Shown in pieces: positions 32,172 through 42,085 of a stretch of DNA of 64,000 nt (position 1 is its first letter; each line of letters opens with the position of its first letter). The notes below the pieces were generated by a model. It was not told the DNA's origin. It was given only the letters and a program-made list of their open reading frames with translations, and ran no database searches. The DNA is taken from NCBI RefSeq assembly GCF_026625565.1, contig NZ_CP112998.1, positions 4,466,501 to 4,530,500 of the forward strand, written 5' to 3'. Source of the DNA: Dyadobacter pollutisoli (GTDB lineage Bacteria; Bacteroidota; Bacteroidia; Cytophagales; Spirosomataceae). A program made the position numbers and the translations under genes.

Positions 32172-33980
32172 TTACTCGGCCATTGCATCGAAATAGGCCC
32201 TGACTTTCCGAGCACGATCCAGTCCTACGAGTTCCGTCAATGTTTCCAGTGAACTTTCACGAATGCCACGCACAGAACCGAAATGTTTCAGCAGTTTGGC
32301 GGCAGTTACTTTTCCTACGCCCACTACCCCTTCCATTTCACTGATCAGGCTGCTTTTGCTTCGCTTATCCCGGTGAAAAGTGATGGCAAACCGGTGCGCT
32401 TCGTCACGGATCTGCTGGATCAGCTTTAATGATTCCGACTTTTTATCAATGTATAATGGCAGTGAATCTTCCGGGAAATAAATCTCTTCCAGCCTTTTCG
32501 CAATGCCAATGATGGGTACTTGTCCGTAAATGCCCAAACTTTTCAATGCATCACACGCCGCACCCAGCTGCCCCTTACCACCGTCAATGACGATCAGGTC
32601 AGGAAGCGGCTGATCTTCGGCAATCATTCTCAGGTACCTTCTGCTCACAACTTCATTCATGGAAGCAAAGTCATTGGGCCCGATAACGGTTTTGATATTG
32701 AAATGCCGGTAATCCTTTTTAGACGGTTTTCCTTCTTTAAAACACACCATTGCGGCTACCGGATTGGTACCCTGAATGTTGGAGTTGTCGAAACACTCAA
32801 TATGACGCGGTACTGATTTGAGTTGAAGGTCAGACTTCAATCTGATCAGAATACGGTCCTTTTTCGATGATGTGGCAGACGCCTCTACCTCCCGCCGCTC
32901 GGCTTTCTCTCTCCGGAAATACATCACATTTTTCATGGACATATCGAGCAGCTTTTTCTTATCGCCGAGCTGAGGTACGGTAACCGTGAGCCGCATTTCC
33001 AGGTCAGGTTTCAGATTAGAGATCAACTCCTTCGCTTCCGAACCATAGGTTGTCCGCATTTCGACAATCATCAAAGCCAGAATTTCCATATCACTCTCAT
33101 CCAGCTTCTTCTTGACCTCAATGGTCTGTGTAGCCACCATATACCCCTGCTTGATCTTCATAAAGCTTAGGTACGCTGCCTCTTCGTCCGACACGATAGT
33201 CAATACATCGATATTACCGATCCGTGGGTTAATGACAGTCGCTTTGCTCTGAAAATTGGAAAGGTGCTCGATTTTGGTTTTCCATGAATGGGCCTTTTCG
33301 AAAGCCATTTGTTCGGCCGCCGCTAACATTTTTTCCTTAAAATACTGCTGGGGGGACGACAGGTTACCTTTGAGGATATTGTGAACCTGCTCTATTTCTG
33401 CATTGTACTCATCTTCGCTTTGCAAACCTTCGCAAGGTCCCTTGCAGTTTCCAATGTGATATTCGAGGCAAACCTTAAATTTCTTAGCCTCAATATTCGA
33501 CTTCATCAGCGGTAACTGGCACGACCTGATCTGGTACAATGACTTGAACATATCCAGCAATGTATGCATGGAGCGCAAATTGGCAAATGGGCCGTAGAAT
33601 GTACCTTTGGTCCGATCCATGTTGCGGGTCGGAAAAACCCTCGGAAACGGTTCATCGGTAACACAGATAAAAGGATAGGTTTTGTCATCCTTCAACAAGA
33701 TGTTGAACTTGGGCTGCAACTGCTTGATCAACTGGTTTTCCAGCAAAAGAGCGTCCCATTCACTGAGTACAATGGTGTACTCTATCCGCCTGATCTGGCT
33801 CACGAGCCGCTTCGTTTTACGGTCGTGCTGATTGTTTTTTAAGAAATAACTGGAAACCCTGTTTCTTAAACTTTTGGCTTTGCCAACATATATAACCTCG
33901 CCGGTTTCGTCAAAATAACGGTAAACGCCCGGATCGAAAGGAATTTTAGAAAGTTCTTCTTTGTAATTGAATTCAGACAT
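32172..33980 (-). CDS. uvrC: Excinuclease ABC subunit C
   Basis: The 602-residue protein makes both incisions in nucleotide excision repair. It has the N-terminal GIY-YIG nuclease domain (GVYRYF...VIYVGKAKSLRNR), a UvrB-binding segment, the RNase H-like endonuclease domain with CFDNSNIQG and VIDGGKGQL, and C-terminal helix-hairpin-helix motifs (GVGKVTAAKLLKHFG). The ATG at 33980 fits the family start; an ATG eight codons upstream would extend it to 34004. The glycerate kinase gene ends just upstream. Confidence 0.96.
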   Translation of the reverse strand: MSEFNYKEELSKIPFDPGVYRYFDETGEVIYVGKAKSLRNRVSSYFLKNNQHDRKTKRLVSQIRRIEYTIVLSEWDALLLENQLIKQLQPKFNILLKDDKTYPFICVTDEPFPRVFPTRNMDRTKGTFYGPFANLRSMHTLLDMFKSLYQIRSCQLPLMKSNIEAKKFKVCLEYHIGNCKGPCEGLQSEDEYNAEIEQVHNILKGNLSSPQQYFKEKMLAAAEQMAFEKAHSWKTKIEHLSNFQSKATVINPRIGNIDVLTIVSDEEAAYLSFMKIKQGYMVATQTIEVKKKLDESDMEILALMIVEMRTTYGSEAKELISNLKPDLEMRLTVTVPQLGDKKKLLDMSMKNVMYFRREKAERREVEASATSSKKDRILIRLKSDLQLKSVPRHIECFDNSNIQGTNPVAAMVCFKEGKPSKKDYRHFNIKTVIGPNDFASMNEVVSRRYLRMIAEDQPLPDLIVIDGGKGQLGAACDALKSLGIYGQVPIIGIAKRLEEIYFPEDSLPLYIDKKSESLKLIQQIRDEAHRFAITFHRDKRSKSSLISEMEGVVGVGKVTAAKLLKHFGSVRGIRESSLETLTELVGLDRARKVRAYFDAMAE

Positions 33981-34004
33981 TGAGTGTAAGTATGCTTGGG
34001 GCAA

Positions 34005-35144
34005 TCAATTCTTCCTGTTTGAAAAAAACAACCTCACCAGATGAAAAGTTGCGTCCCTAACCAGCGCGAATGCTTCTTGCTGCGCTTGATCCAGATCCAT
34101 TGGTCTAGTCAAAACCGAAACAGCGTATGTTATCCCCGCCGAACGTACCTGTTCCGGAGTAATTTGTAATGTTCCACAAACGACTGCCAAAGGTACTTTA
34201 TAGGTCTGACAGGAATCTGCAAGGCCTTTTACCACTTTCCCGGCCAGCGTTTGCTCGTCTACTTTCCCCTCACCGGTAATGACCAAATCTGAGTTTTCAA
34301 TGATATCCGTAATGTTGCTTTGCTCCATTACAATGCTGACACCGTCTTTCAATGTTGCATTTAAAAACCACAGGCAGCCAGCGCCGAGGCCACCCGCAGC
34401 TCCTGCACCAGGTTCGTCACTAACATCCCTCCCGAGTGTTTCCTTTGCCACTTTGGCCAGGTTTTTCAATCCATTGTCCAGCGTCACGATCATTTCAGGA
34501 TCGGCTCCTTTTTGAGGACCATAGACAAATGCAGCACCATTAATCCCAAACAATGGATTGGTAACATCACAGGCAACCACAACCGAGACTGATTTTAAAC
34601 GGGCATCCAGTTGGGACATGTCAATAGAATGGATTGCATTTAGAGAAGCCCCATTGGCGGACAGCAGATTATTACTTTTGTCATAAAACCGACAACCCAA
34701 TGCAGCTGCCATGCCGATCCCACCTTCCGTAGTCGCGCTGCCTCCAATGCCGAGAATAATTTTGCTAACTCCTTTGTCCAGCGCATCTTTGATCAGTTCA
34801 CCGGTACCATAAGTACTTGTTAGCAATGGATTACGTTCTGTGGCAGACAAAATGGCGAGGCCGGAAGCGGCAGCCATTTCTATAAAAGCCGTTTGCCTGT
34901 CCTCCGACAAACCGTATTCTGCTTCAATCGCGCGGCCCAGCGGATCAGATACTGTTACTTTGACATAGGTTCCATGCGCCTGGCTGGTCAATATCCGGCA
35001 AGTGCCTTCGCCGCCGTCGGCCAATGGAATGGATGTCACATTGGCTTCCGGATAAGCCATCAAAATACCTTCTGTAACTGCCTGACAAACATCGGCTGCT
35101 TCCAGTGAACCACGGAATTTGTCGGGTGCTACAAGTATATTCAA
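34005..35144 (-). CDS. Glycerate kinase (type I, GarK/GlxK family)
   Basis: The 379-residue enzyme phosphorylates D-glycerate with ATP in the cytoplasm. Typical motifs are APDKFRGSL near the N-terminus, PLADGGEGT, GIGGSATTEGGIGMA, and a late TGEGKVDEQTL. Family members make either 2- or 3-phosphoglycerate; the sequence suggests the 2-phosphoglycerate branch, but this is not certain. It sits between the penicillin-binding protein and uvrC genes on the same strand with a 24-base gap to uvrC. Confidence 0.9.
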   Translation of the reverse strand: MNILVAPDKFRGSLEAADVCQAVTEGILMAYPEANVTSIPLADGGEGTCRILTSQAHGTYVKVTVSDPLGRAIEAEYGLSEDRQTAFIEMAAASGLAILSATERNPLLTSTYGTGELIKDALDKGVSKIILGIGGSATTEGGIGMAAALGCRFYDKSNNLLSANGASLNAIHSIDMSQLDARLKSVSVVVACDVTNPLFGINGAAFVYGPQKGADPEMIVTLDNGLKNLAKVAKETLGRDVSDEPGAGAAGGLGAGCLWFLNATLKDGVSIVMEQSNITDIIENSDLVITGEGKVDEQTLAGKVVKGLADSCQTYKVPLAVVCGTLQITPEQVRSAGITYAVSVLTRPMDLDQAQQEAFALVRDATFHLVRLFFSNRKN

Positions 35145-35171
35145 GGATCTGGCAGAGGTATTCAGTGAAAA

Positions 35172-37469
35172 TTAAAACAACACACCTTCGTCGTCCGAAC
35201 GGGACGGTGGTACATATGTATCGGTGCTGTCCGTAGCCACGCCGCCACATTCCCTCACATAGTTTTCAGGTTTGTTAAAAGGCCCTTTTCGGTACTGAAC
35301 AAGCGTTTGATCATTATAAACTTTCTGCATGAACATTCCCCACGCAGGCATAGCAACACGTCCACCCTGCCCGAGTGCAATGGTACGGAAGTGAATGCTG
35401 CGATCTTCGCCGCCTACCCAGATCCCGGACACGAGATGTTGCGTCATTCCCATAAACCAGCCATCAGAATAATTGGAAGTTGTACCGGTCTTAGCAGCGA
35501 TTTCATTGCCTTCGGTCACGCCATACTGGCGCAGACGACCAGCTGTTCCGCCCGGATCTTCCACAGCGCCTCGCATCAGGTACAACATATTGTAAGCCAT
35601 ATTTTCGCTGATCTCCTGATTTTGCTTTTGGAAAAATTCCTGCAAAACATTACCATGACGATCTTCAATTCTCAAAACCGTCATTGGCTCCGTACGGTGT
35701 CCGCCATTTGCAAATGAGCAATAGGCTCCCACCATTTCAAAAACAGATACGTCACTAATTCCCAGACAAAGCGACGGTACTTCTTGCAATTTGCTGGTAA
35801 TACCCAGCTTATGAGCATACTCGACAACAGTTTTAGGCCTTACCATTTTCATCAGGTAAGCACTCACCGTATTCACCGATTTACCTAACGCCTGTCTCAA
35901 TGACAGTGACTGGTAGGAATATTTGTTATTGGAGTTATGCGGAGACCATCCACCAGGCACACCATCAGAAGGTCCGAAGTATACCGGTGCATCCGTTACG
36001 TGATCACAGGTTGTCAAGAAGTTTTTGTCCAGGGCTGACACATATATAAACGGCTTAAAGGTAGAACCCGGCTGTCTCGATCCTTGCTTAACATGATCAT
36101 ATTTGAAATACCTGAAATTGATACCACCTACCCAGGCCTTGATATGGCCGTTTCTTGGATCCATTGACATCATTCCGGCTCTCAGGAAACGCTTATAATA
36201 AGCAATGGAATCCATTGGGCTCATCATCATTTCCTTCTCTCCATCCCATGTAAAAACCTTCATTTTGTAAGGTTTACGCATAATTTTCCAAGCTTCCTCT
36301 TCCCCTAGATCTCTCTTTAATGATATAAAATGCGGCGATCTTTTAGCCGCCGTCTTGATAAAGCCGGGAATCTCTTTTCCATTCTCATAAGACCACGGAT
36401 TGCGGCCTTTCCAATGCTCGTCAAACAGCTTTTGTTGCTGCTTCATGTGTTCTTTGAGGGCATCCTCCTGGTACCGTTGCATGCGGGAATCAATGGTGGT
36501 GTAAATACGTAACCCGCTGGTGTTCAGGTCATAGTTTGTATCATGCTCTTCATTGTAAACCCTCACCCAGCTTTTCAGGTACCCGCGCATGGATTCCCTG
36601 AAATACGGCGCCAGGCCTGTGTTATGGCTGTCAATCGTGAATTCGAGACCTAGTGGTTTCTCTTTATATCTTAAAAAGTCTTCCTCAGGAATGTAATCGT
36701 ACTTCGTCATTTGGGCCAGTACCGTGTTTCTGCGGTTCAATGCATTGATCGGAAAACGTAGCGGATTGTACAATGTCGGGTTCTGCAGCATTCCTACCAG
36801 CAATGCAGCTTCGGTCACATTGAGGTCCCAGGCTTCTTTATTAAAATAGGTTTTGGCAGCAACTTTAATCCCATATGTGTTATTACCAAATGATACCGTG
36901 TTGAGATACATCTGCATGATCTCCTGCTTGGTATATTTTCTTTCCAGAACAACGGAGAGTACCCATTCTTTGGTTTTTGCGATTACAATCCTAACCACTG
37001 GTATCTTTCCCAATAAGCCTTCAAACTCTTCTGAACGGGTATTGAAAAGGTTCTTTGCAACCTGTTGCGTCAAAGTACTACCACCTCCTGAACTTGAATT
37101 TCCGGAGACAACACCTTTAAAAACGCGCAATAAGCTCCGTGGGTCGATACCTGAATGGTTTACAAAACGCGCGTCTTCTGTAGCTACCAGCGCATCGATC
37201 AGATTAGGGGAAATCTGGGAGATTTCGATCGGAGTCCTGTTTTCGATAAAATACTTGCCTAGTGACTTGCCATCTTCGCTGATTACCTCGGAGGCTAATT
37301 CACTTTTGGGGTTTTCAAGTGTTTTTAAATCCGGCATATCACCGAACAGCCAGAAAAAATTGAAACTTACTGCTACTATGTAAAGTATAGCAAGACCCAG
37401 TCCAATTGCAACATATTTCCAAAGGCGGACAATGGTGCGACGATACTTTCCGGGTTGCAATTCAATCAT
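35172..37469 (-). CDS. mrcA: Class A penicillin-binding protein (PBP1A-like)
   Basis: The 765-residue bifunctional peptidoglycan synthase has a cytoplasmic tail, one membrane helix (about 19-41), a GT51 glycosyltransferase domain with catalytic E98 (TEDARFVNHSGID) and GGSTLTQQ, and a transpeptidase domain. The transpeptidase has S469-x-x-K472 (PGSTFKP), SVNT and KTGTT motifs. It polymerises and cross-links glycan strands in the periplasm. A TANNTTTG-type element lies just upstream, between it and porW. Confidence 0.94.
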   Translation of the reverse strand: MIELQPGKYRRTIVRLWKYVAIGLGLAILYIVAVSFNFFWLFGDMPDLKTLENPKSELASEVISEDGKSLGKYFIENRTPIEISQISPNLIDALVATEDARFVNHSGIDPRSLLRVFKGVVSGNSSSGGGSTLTQQVAKNLFNTRSEEFEGLLGKIPVVRIVIAKTKEWVLSVVLERKYTKQEIMQMYLNTVSFGNNTYGIKVAAKTYFNKEAWDLNVTEAALLVGMLQNPTLYNPLRFPINALNRRNTVLAQMTKYDYIPEEDFLRYKEKPLGLEFTIDSHNTGLAPYFRESMRGYLKSWVRVYNEEHDTNYDLNTSGLRIYTTIDSRMQRYQEDALKEHMKQQQKLFDEHWKGRNPWSYENGKEIPGFIKTAAKRSPHFISLKRDLGEEEAWKIMRKPYKMKVFTWDGEKEMMMSPMDSIAYYKRFLRAGMMSMDPRNGHIKAWVGGINFRYFKYDHVKQGSRQPGSTFKPFIYVSALDKNFLTTCDHVTDAPVYFGPSDGVPGGWSPHNSNNKYSYQSLSLRQALGKSVNTVSAYLMKMVRPKTVVEYAHKLGITSKLQEVPSLCLGISDVSVFEMVGAYCSFANGGHRTEPMTVLRIEDRHGNVLQEFFQKQNQEISENMAYNMLYLMRGAVEDPGGTAGRLRQYGVTEGNEIAAKTGTTSNYSDGWFMGMTQHLVSGIWVGGEDRSIHFRTIALGQGGRVAMPAWGMFMQKVYNDQTLVQYRKGPFNKPENYVRECGGVATDSTDTYVPPSRSDDEGVLF

Positions 37470-37498
37470 ATATGTGGGGTTATTAGGTAGTAAACAAA

Positions 37499-37506
37499 CA
37501 AAGATA
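37499..37506 (-). promoter_or_regulatory. Candidate -7 element of the PBP1A gene
   Basis: Reads TATCTTTG on the minus strand, matching TANNTTTG, about 30 bases before the start codon. No convincing -33 box is seen. It suggests that PBP1A is not solely transcribed with the upstream porW gene. Confidence 0.42.
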
Positions 37507-37519
37507 CAATTTCAGGCTA

Positions 37520-39733
37520 TTATCTCTTTCCCATGGAAAGTGAATTAAGTTCCTGCATTTCTTTGAGCCTGGGCAGGTAAATGCTGGAAGGATAGAGTCG
37601 AATAAACTCCGTAATGGCTTGCGAGTAAGCCTCTTTGCCTCTGACTTTACCAATCAGGAAAACGCGCAGGAGTGCAAATTTGTCTTCCATTGAACTGCCT
37701 TTATATGCGGGAAGATTTTGTTCAATGTCTTCTAATGCTTTGGTAAAGTTACCGTCAGTGTACAATTTATATACCGCCTCATACTCTTTCACCGGATTTC
37801 CGGAATTCGCTGAACCAGCCGCATCTGTAGATTTACTAACCAACCTTGCGTAAGTGGAGGTCGGATACTCGCTGAGCAACTTGTCTTTCCAAGCCGATTT
37901 GTTTTGATTGTTGTCTTCGTAGCTCAGGTATAACAAATAGTAGATCTCGTCTTTATACTGTGTTTTGGGGAAATCAGCCAGCACACGTTCAAATGTGATG
38001 ATGGCACGTTGCGATTCTTTCAGGTCGAAACGATATATCTTGCCGAGATTGTACAAAGCATCCTCTTTCTTTTTTTGAGAATCGGCGAACTGCTGATCGG
38101 TCAACGGAATATTCTTTTTCAACAGGTCGTGCACTTCCTGCCATTCAGGATCGCCCTTTTTCATTCCTGTCGAAGCTGCGGTTCCCGCCACAGAAGCCGA
38201 GCTATCAGCCGCATTATTGCCATTATTACCGGCGATCGATCGTAGTGGGCGGCTGCTTCTTCTCCAATCATCTTCGAGTTGCCTGTTTCCCCAGGTTCTC
38301 TTAAACTCTATTTTACCCTGGTTAATCTGCGCCGGATCGTACAATTCCCATCTTCTCTCATTACCGTTGCTTAAAAGGTTAGGTGAGTTGTTTTGGGGAT
38401 TTGCATTTTGCGCGGCGAGCAATGCTTTTTTGGCTTTCTCTTCTTCTGCCAGCCGCTGTTTTTCTTTTTCTTCAATGATCGCATCGATCTTGTTATCGAG
38501 CGCAGCCGGATTCATTCTCGCCAGTTTTTGCAAACTATCCTCGGTAGACACAATGGTATATTGAGAGACGAAGCTATCCAATGCTCTTTTTCGATCTGCT
38601 ACCAGGCGATATTCGGGAGCCTGTTGCGGCAAGATCGCCAGCGCACTATCATAATATGCTTTGGATTTCTCAAAATTTTCGAGCGATTCGTAGTGAATTC
38701 TCGCCAGCTGTAAATAGGTATAAGCCTTTTGTTCGAGGTTCTTTCCTTTCGACGCCGCTGCACCTTTTTGAAGGTAAGCCACAGCTTCGGGAATTTGCTT
38801 CCTGTGCTCCGCAAGTAGCCCCATTGTGAAATAAATCCTGTCTTTCAGATCATCATTCTTGCGGTCTCTCAGCATTCTGTCAAAACCAACCGAGCTCAAA
38901 TCCTTTTTGGGATTCAAAACCACCTCATTTTGCAGCGAGTTCATAGAAGAATAAAAGCCCAGATCATAATCAGGACGGTTTTTACTCACGCTGCGGTAAT
39001 GTTTGTTAGCCAATGCATACTGCCCGAGCCGGTCGTACATCTGAGCCGCGGCAAAATGTATTCTAGCTGTTTCTATTGATTTTTTCAGCAATGGAAACGT
39101 TTCTTCCAGAATAGCGACGGAAGTAAGGTACTCGCCATTTTGCTGATGTAAATATGCTTTTGTGAGATAAAAATCTTTAACTGCTGATTTATTGAGAGGC
39201 TGCTGACTCAGATATTCTGCCACGCCGAGCGCATTGGAGTAGTCCTTTCTGACAATGTATGCCCGCATTAAAAGGATCAGCGCATTGTTTTTATCATTCT
39301 CGTCGCGGCCGTTGGCATATACGTAACGTAATGCTTCCAGCCCGTCGGCCCACTCCCCGAGGTAAAGTCGCGATTTACCCAAAATAATGTAACTATTATC
39401 CAGCCATTTACTATTCTGGTGCTTTTCAGCGACAATGGATGCTTTTTTGATAGCATCCTGTAATTGAGGCTTCACTGGCAGCGAGAGAAGCGAATCCATT
39501 GGCAACAAAATCGGCAGCAACTGATTGTAATCCTCCTTGAAAGCCTTCCGCATGGCAAATTCCGCCTCCATCATATCCTGCTCTGCCATGAAATATGCAT
39601 TGTACCGCGCAGAAATATTATGGAAAGTCGTCGCTCCCGGGCGGCTGCTAAACTGCGAGCAGGCAGCCAGCAAACAGGTAGTAGTGATCAATAATGCTGT
39701 TCTGCGGAAATGGGGAGCTAAGCGGTCGGCCAC
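37520..39733 (-). CDS. porW: Type IX secretion system lipoprotein PorW/SprE
   Basis: The 737-residue protein has a lipoprotein signal with probable lipidated C25 (LLAAC), followed by the family marker FHNISARYNAYFMA. Tetratricopeptide-like repeats fill much of the rest, with a Glu/Lys-rich coiled region at about 415-440. This architecture fits PorW/SprE, an essential T9SS component linked to gliding in Flavobacterium. In this window it complements porX and the two proteins with T9SS sorting tails. Confidence 0.85.
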   Translation of the reverse strand: MADRLAPHFRRTALLITTTCLLAACSQFSSRPGATTFHNISARYNAYFMAEQDMMEAEFAMRKAFKEDYNQLLPILLPMDSLLSLPVKPQLQDAIKKASIVAEKHQNSKWLDNSYIILGKSRLYLGEWADGLEALRYVYANGRDENDKNNALILLMRAYIVRKDYSNALGVAEYLSQQPLNKSAVKDFYLTKAYLHQQNGEYLTSVAILEETFPLLKKSIETARIHFAAAQMYDRLGQYALANKHYRSVSKNRPDYDLGFYSSMNSLQNEVVLNPKKDLSSVGFDRMLRDRKNDDLKDRIYFTMGLLAEHRKQIPEAVAYLQKGAAASKGKNLEQKAYTYLQLARIHYESLENFEKSKAYYDSALAILPQQAPEYRLVADRKRALDSFVSQYTIVSTEDSLQKLARMNPAALDNKIDAIIEEKEKQRLAEEEKAKKALLAAQNANPQNNSPNLLSNGNERRWELYDPAQINQGKIEFKRTWGNRQLEDDWRRSSRPLRSIAGNNGNNAADSSASVAGTAASTGMKKGDPEWQEVHDLLKKNIPLTDQQFADSQKKKEDALYNLGKIYRFDLKESQRAIITFERVLADFPKTQYKDEIYYLLYLSYEDNNQNKSAWKDKLLSEYPTSTYARLVSKSTDAAGSANSGNPVKEYEAVYKLYTDGNFTKALEDIEQNLPAYKGSSMEDKFALLRVFLIGKVRGKEAYSQAITEFIRLYPSSIYLPRLKEMQELNSLSMGKR

Positions 39734-39772
39734 AAAGTTGACGTTAGGGATGTCTTTTTTCTTCTATTCAAG

Positions 39773-39780
39773 CAAATCTA
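39773..39780 (-). promoter_or_regulatory. Candidate -7 element of porW
   Basis: TAGATTTG on the minus strand fits TANNTTTG and lies 39 bases before the porW start. No clear -33 box is present. Confidence 0.38.
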
Positions 39781-39867
39781 AAACGGTATTTTGAATAATT
39801 ACGTATCGAAGATAAGGTCATTTGTAAAATTTGAAGCAATTTTACCTTAATATTCTACACCAATTGC

Positions 39868-40116
39868 ATGAAAAAAGACAATAGTAATCCCGCGAATGCG
39901 AATGGTAAATACTCAGGTGATAATTCGCCCTCGCGATTTCTGAAATATTCGGGTATGGCCATGCAAATGCTGGGCACCATCCTGGTCTTTACTTATGGCG
40001 GTTACAAATTGGACGAGTGGCAACAAAACAAGCTTCCCGTGTGGACGCTTATCCTGTCTCTTGCTTCCATTGCAGCGTCTCTTTATCTTCTAATCAAAAG
40101 TTTTACCAAACAGTAA
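39868..40116 (+). CDS. atpZ: AtpZ/AtpI family protein
   Basis: This 82-residue protein has two membrane helices (about 30-48 and 56-78) separated by a short GYKLDEWQQ loop, the pattern of the small AtpZ/AtpI proteins that precede ATP synthase operons and may help assemble the c-ring. It is the first gene of the operon here, 22 bases before the next gene. Confidence 0.8.
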   Translation: MKKDNSNPANANGKYSGDNSPSRFLKYSGMAMQMLGTILVFTYGGYKLDEWQQNKLPVWTLILSLASIAASLYLLIKSFTKQ

Positions 40117-40138
40117 AACACCACGTAAACCATCCCAC

Positions 40139-40498
40139 ATGTTACGCACTTTACTCGCATCTGTTATCCTGGGAATTGTATTTTTCCTTGCTCAGTACTT
40201 TCACTACGGTTCTTTCCTGCATCCTTATATATGGTACATTCTGATCTTCTTTTTCGGCTTGTCATTCTTTGCTCACAGGCTGATGGAATTCGGATTAAGA
40301 AACAATCGGGAAAAATTTGTCACATTTTACATTTCTACCATTGTTGGCCGCATTGTACTTAGCCTGGTGTTTATAGCGCTGTTTTTATATCAGGGGCTAA
40401 GTGATTCATTCCTATTTGTTACCAACTTTTTTGCACTCTATTTATTTTATACATGCTTTGAAATATATGGTTTGTATCGTAACTTGCGCCGCGATTGA
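40139..40498 (+). CDS. AtpI-like small membrane protein
   Basis: The 119-residue protein has four predicted membrane helices. Its sequence is not strongly diagnostic, but it occupies the place of the second atpI-type gene between atpZ and atpB. A role in ATP synthase assembly is inferred from position only. Confidence 0.65.
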   Translation: MLRTLLASVILGIVFFLAQYFHYGSFLHPYIWYILIFFFGLSFFAHRLMEFGLRNNREKFVTFYISTIVGRIVLSLVFIALFLYQGLSDSFLFVTNFFALYLFYTCFEIYGLYRNLRRD

Positions 40499-40522
40499 CA
40501 AAGCATAGTATTTCAAGCATTT

Positions 40523-41617
40523 ATGTATACCTATTTGAGACTGTTTTTTACTACTGCCCTAGTTGTGGCAACCTGCCTTTTCAACATTCCTGCACGGGCA
40601 GAAGAACCTACCCAGCACACCGCTGAAAAGGTTGTGGAAGGCATTAATGATCAAGAGCATAAAATTGAACATAAGCTTGAAGAGTCGGAAGCGAAGTTCA
40701 ACATTGGTGAGATGATCATGCACCACATTGCCGATTCCCACGAATGGGAAATGACGCACGGTGTTGTTATCCCTCTACCTGTTATTCTTTATTCTGCTGA
40801 TCGCGGGCTTGAAGTTTTCTCGTCTTCCAATTTCCATAACGATCACCACGAATACAACGGTTATCATCTCGTTCACGGTGACTCCGAGCAGATTGTACCT
40901 GTTGACGAGTCGCGCGTTATCTATGACTTTTCCATTACTAAGAACGTAGCGTCGATGCTGCTGAGCGCGGTCATTCTGATCCTCGTATTCACAAGCATCG
41001 CCAGCTGGTATAAAAATAACAAAGGCAAAGCACCGAAAGGATTTCAGTCTGCGATGGAGGTCATTATCCTTTTCATACGCGACGATGTTGTAAAACCGAA
41101 TGTGGGCCCTAAGTATGAAAAATACCTGCCTTACCTGCTGACATTGTTTTTCTTTATTCTGATCAATAACATTTTAGGATTGCTTCCAGGCTCAGCCAAC
41201 CTTACCGGAAATATTGCGGTAACCATGACATTGGCTTTACTGACTTTCATTGTCGTTCACCTGAATGCAAATGGTAATTACTACAAACACCTTGTAAGAC
41301 CAACTGGTGTCCCTCTGCCGCTGTTGATCATCATGATCCCCGTCGAGATTGTAGGTGTGTTCATGAAGCCCTTTTCATTGATGGTCCGGTTATTTGCCAA
41401 CATGACAGCAGGCCACATTATCCTATTGAGCCTTTTCGGTTTGATATTCATTTTCCAAAGTTTTGCAATCGCACCGGTTATCTCGCTTTTCGCCTTGTTT
41501 TTGAACTTTATCGAAATCATGGTAGCATTTATCCAGGCGTTTATTTTTACCCTTTTGTCGTCCATGTACATCGGCAGCGCTATCGAAGAACATAGCCACG
41601 CAGACCACGGACATTGA
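40523..41617 (+). CDS. atpB: ATP synthase F0 subunit a
   Basis: The 364-residue protein is longer than typical subunit a because of an N-terminal signal-like segment and a charged, His-rich region (about 30-130), as is usual in Bacteroidota. The core has five to six membrane helices and the essential arginine R289 in MVRLFANMTAGH. It forms the proton channel against the c-ring. The C-terminus ends in a His-rich tail. Confidence 0.95.
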   Translation: MYTYLRLFFTTALVVATCLFNIPARAEEPTQHTAEKVVEGINDQEHKIEHKLEESEAKFNIGEMIMHHIADSHEWEMTHGVVIPLPVILYSADRGLEVFSSSNFHNDHHEYNGYHLVHGDSEQIVPVDESRVIYDFSITKNVASMLLSAVILILVFTSIASWYKNNKGKAPKGFQSAMEVIILFIRDDVVKPNVGPKYEKYLPYLLTLFFFILINNILGLLPGSANLTGNIAVTMTLALLTFIVVHLNANGNYYKHLVRPTGVPLPLLIIMIPVEIVGVFMKPFSLMVRLFANMTAGHIILLSLFGLIFIFQSFAIAPVISLFALFLNFIEIMVAFIQAFIFTLLSSMYIGSAIEEHSHADHGH

Positions 41618-41662
41618 TCTGAATCTCTTTTTTATTAATTATATTTTAAAACAAACACAATT

Positions 41663-41926
41663 ATGTTGCTTCAAATTTTGCTTCAGGCTACAGAACAAGG
41701 TGGTGCAGGTCTTGCGGTATTCGGTGCTGCTATCGGTGCTGGTCTTGCAGCTATCGGTGCTGGTCTTGGTATTGGTAAAATCGGTGGTAGCGCTGTTGAA
41801 GGTATCGCCCGTCAACCAGAAGCTGCCGGTGCTATCCAGACTGCAATGCTTATCATCGCGGCCCTTATTGAAGCGGTAGCGTTGTTCGCGGCGGTAATCT
41901 GTCTGCTGATCTCGTTCAAGCTTTAG
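41663..41926 (+). CDS. atpE: ATP synthase F0 subunit c
   Basis: The 87-residue hairpin protein has two membrane helices joined by the polar loop ARQPEA. The ion-binding carboxylate is E70 in ALIEAVALF. The residue after it is Ala and no sodium-site Ser/Thr follows, which fits proton rather than sodium coupling. It is followed by an unusually long 159-base gap before atpF. Confidence 0.95.
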   Translation: MLLQILLQATEQGGAGLAVFGAAIGAGLAAIGAGLGIGKIGGSAVEGIARQPEAAGAIQTAMLIIAALIEAVALFAAVICLLISFKL

Positions 41927-41990
41927 TAGAAACATTGGACTCAGGTCCTTACTTCTGCTACATTAGGTACGGAGGTAACCAAAAAATCGT

Positions 41991-42013
41991 CGTGGGAGCA
42001 TTAGGCTTCCACG
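41991..42013 (+). promoter_or_regulatory. Small hairpin between atpE and atpF
   Basis: CGTGGGA and TTCCACG pair around an 11-base loop (one G-T pair), without a T-run. It may be an mRNA processing or stability element that sets the high c to b subunit ratio; this role is inference. Confidence 0.4.
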
Positions 42014-42085
42014 AAATTTTAATAAGAAGAGAGCCAGTAAAAGGGTGAAACCTTTATAATCTTACACTCAAAACTCATTTATACT

